A DNA stretch of 36,995 nt from Vitrella brassicaformis. Taxonomy: Eukaryota > Sar > Vitrellaceae. Of this stretch, positions 31,881-36,995 are shown one piece after another; the stretch's first letter is position 1, and every line of letters starts with the position of its first letter. A program made the position numbers and the translations under genes. The notes beneath the pieces were generated by a model. The model ran no database searches. It saw nothing but the letters and a program-made list of their open reading frames with translations, and was not told where the DNA came from. The stretch covers positions 4,973-41,967 of the forward strand of contig CDMY01000477.1 of the NCBI GenBank assembly GCA_001179505.1, read 5' to 3'.

Positions 31881-34630
31881 ATGGCTGACGTCATAGATCT
31901 TGACGATTACGAGGATGTGCCTGGCGGCGGTGCGCCTGCAGCACCGCAGCCGATGCCGACCAGTAGGGCAGCACTCTACAGCAGCCTCTACACGTACGCT
32001 GCTTCAAGTGACGGCACCACCACACGAATGCCAGCATTTCAACACACAAACAGCGCCTCTGTCGATGTGTGTGTGGTTGCAGTCATCTGGAGAGGATAGA
32101 GGAGCTGAGTGATCAGCAGAATGGCAACGGCAACAAGGACGACGGCAAGGCCAAGGCCGGCAAGAAGAGGAACAACGCCAGCAGGGCCAAGCCCAAGAAG
32201 GCCAAGAAGCCCTACAAGTCCCTGCCGTACCATGGTGGTGACGACTATGATGACGACGACTATGGCGATGAGGACGACTACGATGAGGAGATGCCGCTGC
32301 CTCCGCCGGCGTGGGGGGGAGGGGCACCCATCAAGGGCAAACCCAAGGGCGTCGGATACGGTGAGCGAGCTGGGCTGATCATCTACGTTGGCCAAGACCA
32401 TCACAACAAATGACGCTGCGCGGGTGTGTCGTGTTGTTGGTGTGCTTGCCTTGCTGGGTGGCTGTGTTGTGTCGTGTCAGGCTCCGACTTGGCGCACGGC
32501 CAGAGGAAGATCTGGAACGCGCAGGAGGCCGAGGAGCGCCAGAAGGAGTTCGACACACAAATCACCACAGTAAGCAAATATATATGCTGCAGGGCCTTGC
32601 AGGAAAGGACACACATCGCCTGATGTCGTTCTCTCTGGTGTGCAGCATTTGATAGGATTGGCGGCGGTGATAGAGGAGCTCAAGTCCAAGACAGCCGAGG
32701 AGTCGGCGGCCGCGTCGGAGACTGGCAGTGGCGCCAATGCGCCCGCCGCTGCCCATGACGTCGTGGACCTCGACGATGACGATGAGGAAATGGCGGGCCC
32801 GGCCGACGGCCCGGCGCCCGCTGCTGCTGCTGCCGCTGCCGCTGCTGCTGCTGCGTCGTCTTCTGCAGCATTGGCCAAGCCGCGAAGAGACCCCCTGGAG
32901 AGACTACAGTCCAACCTGTCAGTCCATTCATTCACGACGCACACACGCCACCCACACGCCTGTCTGTGTCCGTCATCACAGTCAGTGATTGTGTGGTTGG
33001 TTGCTTGGTTGGTTGGTGCACATGTGTATTGTGTGTGTGCAGGAGCAAGTCTGGTTTGGAGTCGTGTTTGACGGACTGGCTGAAGATATCCTTCACCGAG
33101 ATGTGCGAGCGCATTGACTTCTACTACACTGTTTTTCAGGTGACAGACAGTGACAAACTGGTTGCACAGGGATGGAATGGAGATGGACGGACCCCTCCCC
33201 TCCCCTCTCCTCCCCTCCGTCTGCTGTGTGTGTTCACCGATCGGCTGACAGATGATGAAATCGCTGGCCTCTCTCTCCAAGTTTGTCGAGGGATGGGACT
33301 CCCGCCTCTGGCGCGCCATCCAGTCCCTCAAGACAGAGTAAGACTCCCCCCCTCGTCACACACGACACAGAAGACACAGAGCACAAATTGGCTGTTTTGG
33401 TCATTGCTTTCCCTTTGTCAGGGCCTCCATCTTCCACAAGAGTGTCAAGGGTCTCGAGGCCGACGACAAGCCTGCCGAGGACAACGCTGCAGGCTCCGCC
33501 GCGGCAGCAGCAGCAGTGGCAGCAGCGGCAGGAGGTGAAGATGTCCCGAAGAAGAAGAAGCGCAAGAAGCAGAAGGCCGCCCCCGCCGTGCCCAAACCCC
33601 CATACGCCTTCCATCCCAACATGCAGCCCCCATTCATGGGGGGCAACATGTGGGGCATGCCATACGGGCCATATGGGCCACACGCAGCGGCAGCAGCAGC
33701 GGCTGCCGCACCAGCGGAGCTCAATGAGCAGGAGAAGCGACAGCTACTTAACTACAAGTATGCCAGCACACCTGCCTGAAGAAACATGAACTGCATCCAT
33801 CTGTGTGTGTGTGTGACTGGTTTGTGTGTGTCAAGGGAGTTTGCGGGTTTGGTGATCAGCGTGTTGGACGACCTGCTGCCCCACATGCCCACCCCGAAGG
33901 CCAAGGACCCACCAGCCCCGGCCGGCGCATCCGAGGCGGCGGCTGACGGCTCCCCCGGCCGCAAGAAGGCCGCGGGAGTGAGGAAATCGTCACGCCTGAA
34001 CAAGGGGGATGACCCAGAGGGTGGCGGCAAGGGTGCGAATGTGGGTGGCAGGAAGCGCAAGAACCAGGGCTGGTTCGGCTTTGGGTCGGGGGCTGGGAGT
34101 GGGAGTGGGGGGCAGGGCGAGAGCGCTAGTGCTAGTGCGAGTGCAGCAGCTGGAGGAGGGGCGGGGGGTAGCGAGCCGACGGAGGAGGAGTACCAGCAGT
34201 TGATGAAGGGCCACCTGGTGGATAGCTATGACATCATGCACAACCACCTCTATGCCAACCAGTGTCGACAGGAGCGGTAAGTAAGGAGGTAACCACACAG
34301 ACGCACACACACACACATGTCCCTTGGTGTGTGTGGTGTGCGTATATATGGGTTCATTGCAGTGCCAACCCCCCAAGGCGTCAGATGCGTCTGGCCACCG
34401 AGATGGGCGGGCTGCCGTCCCTCCTCCCATGCTTCACATCCTCGTCGGTCTTCGTGCGATTTGACAACACCAACACGGCTCTCTGGAGGTACGTGGGTGA
34501 CCAAAGAGACACACAGACGGGCAACTGTCACTGTAAATCACCGACACGACATCACATCACATCACTGTGTGTCGCTTGCCTTGCTGCGGTGTCGGTGTGT
34601 GTTATCAGGGCACTCATTACCGGTCCAGAA

Positions 34631-34667
<37 letters not shown>

Positions 34668-35714
34668 GAGGGGACACGGCACATGCGTGTTGTGTTGGCT
34701 TTGGGTCAGTGAGTCATATATTTTCTCGTTGGTCGGTCTTCTGCTCTGGTTGGCATGCAGACACGCCGTACGACTCGGGCTGCTTCGTTTTCGACATCTA
34801 TTTCCCGCCACAGGTCCACACATACACACACACACAGACGCGGCCATTGATCTGTGTCAACTCAACCAAGTGTGTCTTTGCTTCCTCCCTGCCTCAGTAC
34901 CCGGCGGGGCCGCCACAAGTGCTGCTGCGGACCACTGGCGGCGGCAAAGTCCGATTCAACCCTAACCTATGTAAGCTGACCTGACGGCTCGCCTCGTGTG
35001 TGTGTGTACAGGCATCTGTCTGCCCTCTGCTGTGTGTTTGTGTGGTTTCAGACGAGTGTGGCAAGGTGTGTTTGAGTCTGCTGGGCACATGGGCGGGCGG
35101 TGCCGGTGAGGGCTGGGACCCCCAGGTGTCCAAAGCACTGCAGGTCTTGGTATCCATCCAGGTACACAAACCACACACGCACACGGACAGATGTTCACTG
35201 ACTGGGTGGGCGGGCGGCTCACTGCTGACTCCCTGTGTGTGTGTGTGCATCGCTGCAGAGTTTGATTCTCGTAGCTGATCCCTACTTCAACGAGCCCGGC
35301 TACCAGAGCCAGATGGGCACCCCCAGAGGCCAGCAGTAAGCTCTCGTCAATGAGGAACAAAGGAGCACTGACTGCACCACAGGTGTGCATTGTGGGTGTA
35401 TGTGTGTGTGTGTGTGCTGTCTGTGTGCAGGGCGTCTGCTGGGTACAACGAGAACATTCGCTGTGGCACCGTCAAGTACGCCATCCTCGAGACACTCCAG
35501 GTGACATACCCTCCCGGCAGACATCAGACACACCATCCCTGTATGTGTCTATGTGTGGTGTGTGCAGCACCCCCCTCCCGAGTTTGCGGCGGTGGTGAAG
35601 GCGCATTTCAAGCAGCGGAGGGCGCACGTCATCAAGACCTTGGAGGGGTGGGCGAGTGGCAGGGTCTCCAAGACGGACGTCAACAAAGTCAAAAGCCTGC
35701 TAGACAAACTCTGA
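31881..35714 (+). CDS. BIRC6/BRUCE-like ubiquitin-conjugating (E2) enzyme with SUMO-interaction-like motifs
   Basis: About sixteen exons, roughly 800 aa. The C-terminal third is a BIRC6-type UBC domain: [51 protein letters not shown] with the catalytic Cys in [11 protein letters not shown] (about 35052-35090), then [20 protein letters not shown] and [15 protein letters not shown]. This long form, with NEPGY after the catalytic part, is typical of BIRC6 and UBE2O rather than ordinary E2s. The N-terminal part has two hydrophobic-acidic motifs, [10 protein letters not shown] at residues 3-12 and [10 protein letters not shown] (about 32761-32790), which fit SUMO-interacting motifs. Poly-Ala, Lys-rich ([10 protein letters not shown]) and Gly/Ser-rich linkers follow. 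No BIR domain is present. By family it transfers ubiquitin, possibly as an E2/E3 hybrid; a link to SUMO is inferred. Confidence 0.88.
34632..34662 (+). repeat. (GA)n microsatellite beginning at the 5' splice site
   Basis: After LITGPE the donor gt is followed at once by about fourteen GA units (to 34662). The intron ends at acceptor atgcag (34760). Length variation here would lie two bases from the exon. Confidence 0.85.
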
Positions 35715-36995
35715 CGGACGGAGGGACAGAGCGGGGGACAAGGAAGGGATGGGGTGGGGTGGAAGGGAAGGTGGTAGCTGCCAGACACACCGCGTGTGAA
35801 TGTGTGTGTGCGCACTATGGATGGGAGGAATTTGTGGAGGGATCCATGTCACTTGGCTTCATGTTCGACTCGACCTACATGAGTGAATGAGTGCGGTTCA
35901 TACATACGTATGCGGCAAATCACGTGAATGTCCAGCGAGCCACCAACCTGTCTGTCTGTCTGTCACCGGAAATAGCGCTTTAGCGCTTTTGCCATTCCCA
36001 GCAGGCAATGAAAACCACGCCGGCCGAAAGCCATACATACTATACACTCTGAATTGTGCAGCCCCGTACTCATACACACACATACACACATACAGCTGTC
36101 CCCCTGAGTGTCATCCATTTGCCCGCCAGGTGCTTGGCGGCTCCCTTTCCTCCCGGGCTCCCAGCAGTAGACACCTCCCCCCCGGCGCCCGGATGTGATG
36201 TTGTCCCTCTAAAACCCACAGCATGCAGCGCAGCCAGGCATCCGTGGACACAACGAAAAAGATCACAGGACAGGGCGGTGAATGCGCGCAGATGTGACTG
36301 GGCTGACGAATTGAATTGGGGCCACGTCCGGAGCGTATTTATGATGCATAGATAGTGATAATTAATGAGACCCTCCCTCCCTGTCTGTCTGTCTGTCTGT
36401 CTGTGTACGCACTGGCCCAGGCATGGCAACCCATCGATCCTTCCCATCTATGTGTGTGTGTGCGTGTGTGTGCGTGGCGGCAAGCACCGAAGCAGGCCGA
36501 CACAATTCGCAGCGGTCTGCCTGTCAGTCGCTATGGCGCCTGTATGGGCGTGTGGGGCATCCATCCATCCATCCCTGGTCTATGTGGGGATGGCTGTCTG
36601 GCTGGAGAGCTGCATCAGCCAGTCAGCAACTACAAAAAGAGCGCGCCATGTCTGTCTGTCTGTCTGTCTGCATACACGAACGGAGGGAGGGAGTGTGTAC
36701 GTATCCATCCATCCATCCACTCATCAACCAATCAGCCGCTTCGTGTGAGCGCTACCAGGCCAACTAAGCAAGCCGTCAGTCAGTCATCACCAGCCACCCT
36801 GCCTACCTGCCTACTTACCTGCGGCACACGCAAAGCCGCCCCCCACCAAGTCAGTCAAAACGCGGCCATCCCCTCCCTGCTCACAGCTCTCACACACAAC
36901 ACAAACACACACCTGCGCTCCCACCAGCTATCGACACGCAAAACTTCGACCCTCCCACCTCTCACATAGTCGGCCATCACGAGCACCCCCCCCCC
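35715..36995. other. Repeat-rich non-coding 3' end of the window
   Basis: No convincing coding. It has (CTGT)n at about 35950-35965, 36382-36402 and 36650-36670, (CATC)n near 36558-36572 and 36702-36720, and TG/CA runs. The window stops in a run of C (36985-36995), like the left edge of the internal gap, which suggests a contig end. The E2 gene 3' UTR lies at the left. Confidence 0.5.

Overview
The window reads as nuclear DNA of a GC-rich, intron-dense protist. Its genes are cut by many short introns of roughly 50-150 bp that carry (TG)n runs just before the 3' splice site. They include a membrane H+-pyrophosphatase of the potassium-independent type, an N-terminal leader suited to a complex red-lineage plastid, and eukaryotic-only proteins (CPSF73, a JmjC demethylase, dynein, a BIRC6-type E2). 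A photosynthetic alveolate such as a chromerid (Vitrella-like) fits best. This is an inference; no species marker was found.

Layout. 1-2231 is a mosaic of broken gene pieces (J-domain exon, two FAS1 pieces, a repeated small exon, a C-terminal ORF). 2232-3578 is repeat-rich and non-coding. 3579-5715 (+) is a CAMK/CDPK-like kinase without EF-hands. 6122-7071 (-) is a DUF4602/C1orf131-like protein, head to head with 7256-11543 (+), a JmjN-JmjC-C5HC2 histone demethylase whose last intron holds a 300-N gap. About 12.0-16.6 kb (-) is a second mosaic: a truncated cytoplasmic dynein linker fragment, an acidic/basic low-complexity protein, and repeated exons shared in inverted orientation with the first mosaic. 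16959-18003 (-) is a small Lys-rich protein with a perfectly symmetric duplicated exon. 18461-21374 (+) is CPSF73. 21976-23483 (+) is a Cys-rich zinc-binding protein. 23846-27470 (-) is the H+-PPase. 28620-30421 (-) is a Gln/Met-rich coiled-coil protein. Only 21 bp from its start begins 30443-31542 (+), a plastid thylakoid-lumen candidate. 31881-35714 (+) is a BIRC6-like E2 with two SUMO-interaction-like motifs. 35715-36995 is repeat-rich and non-coding, ending in a C run.

The intact genes are mostly housekeeping: mRNA 3'-end processing, chromatin, ubiquitin, vacuolar energy and plastid. They show no operon-like logic. The unusual part is the pair of mosaics near 1-3.2 kb and 12-16.6 kb. These share an inverted duplication of about 445 bp whose two ends fall on splice sites, further shared segments that end at or near splice sites, and a small dispersed element with a TATAAAATGTA core. 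Together they look like a site of intron-bounded exon duplication and shuffling.
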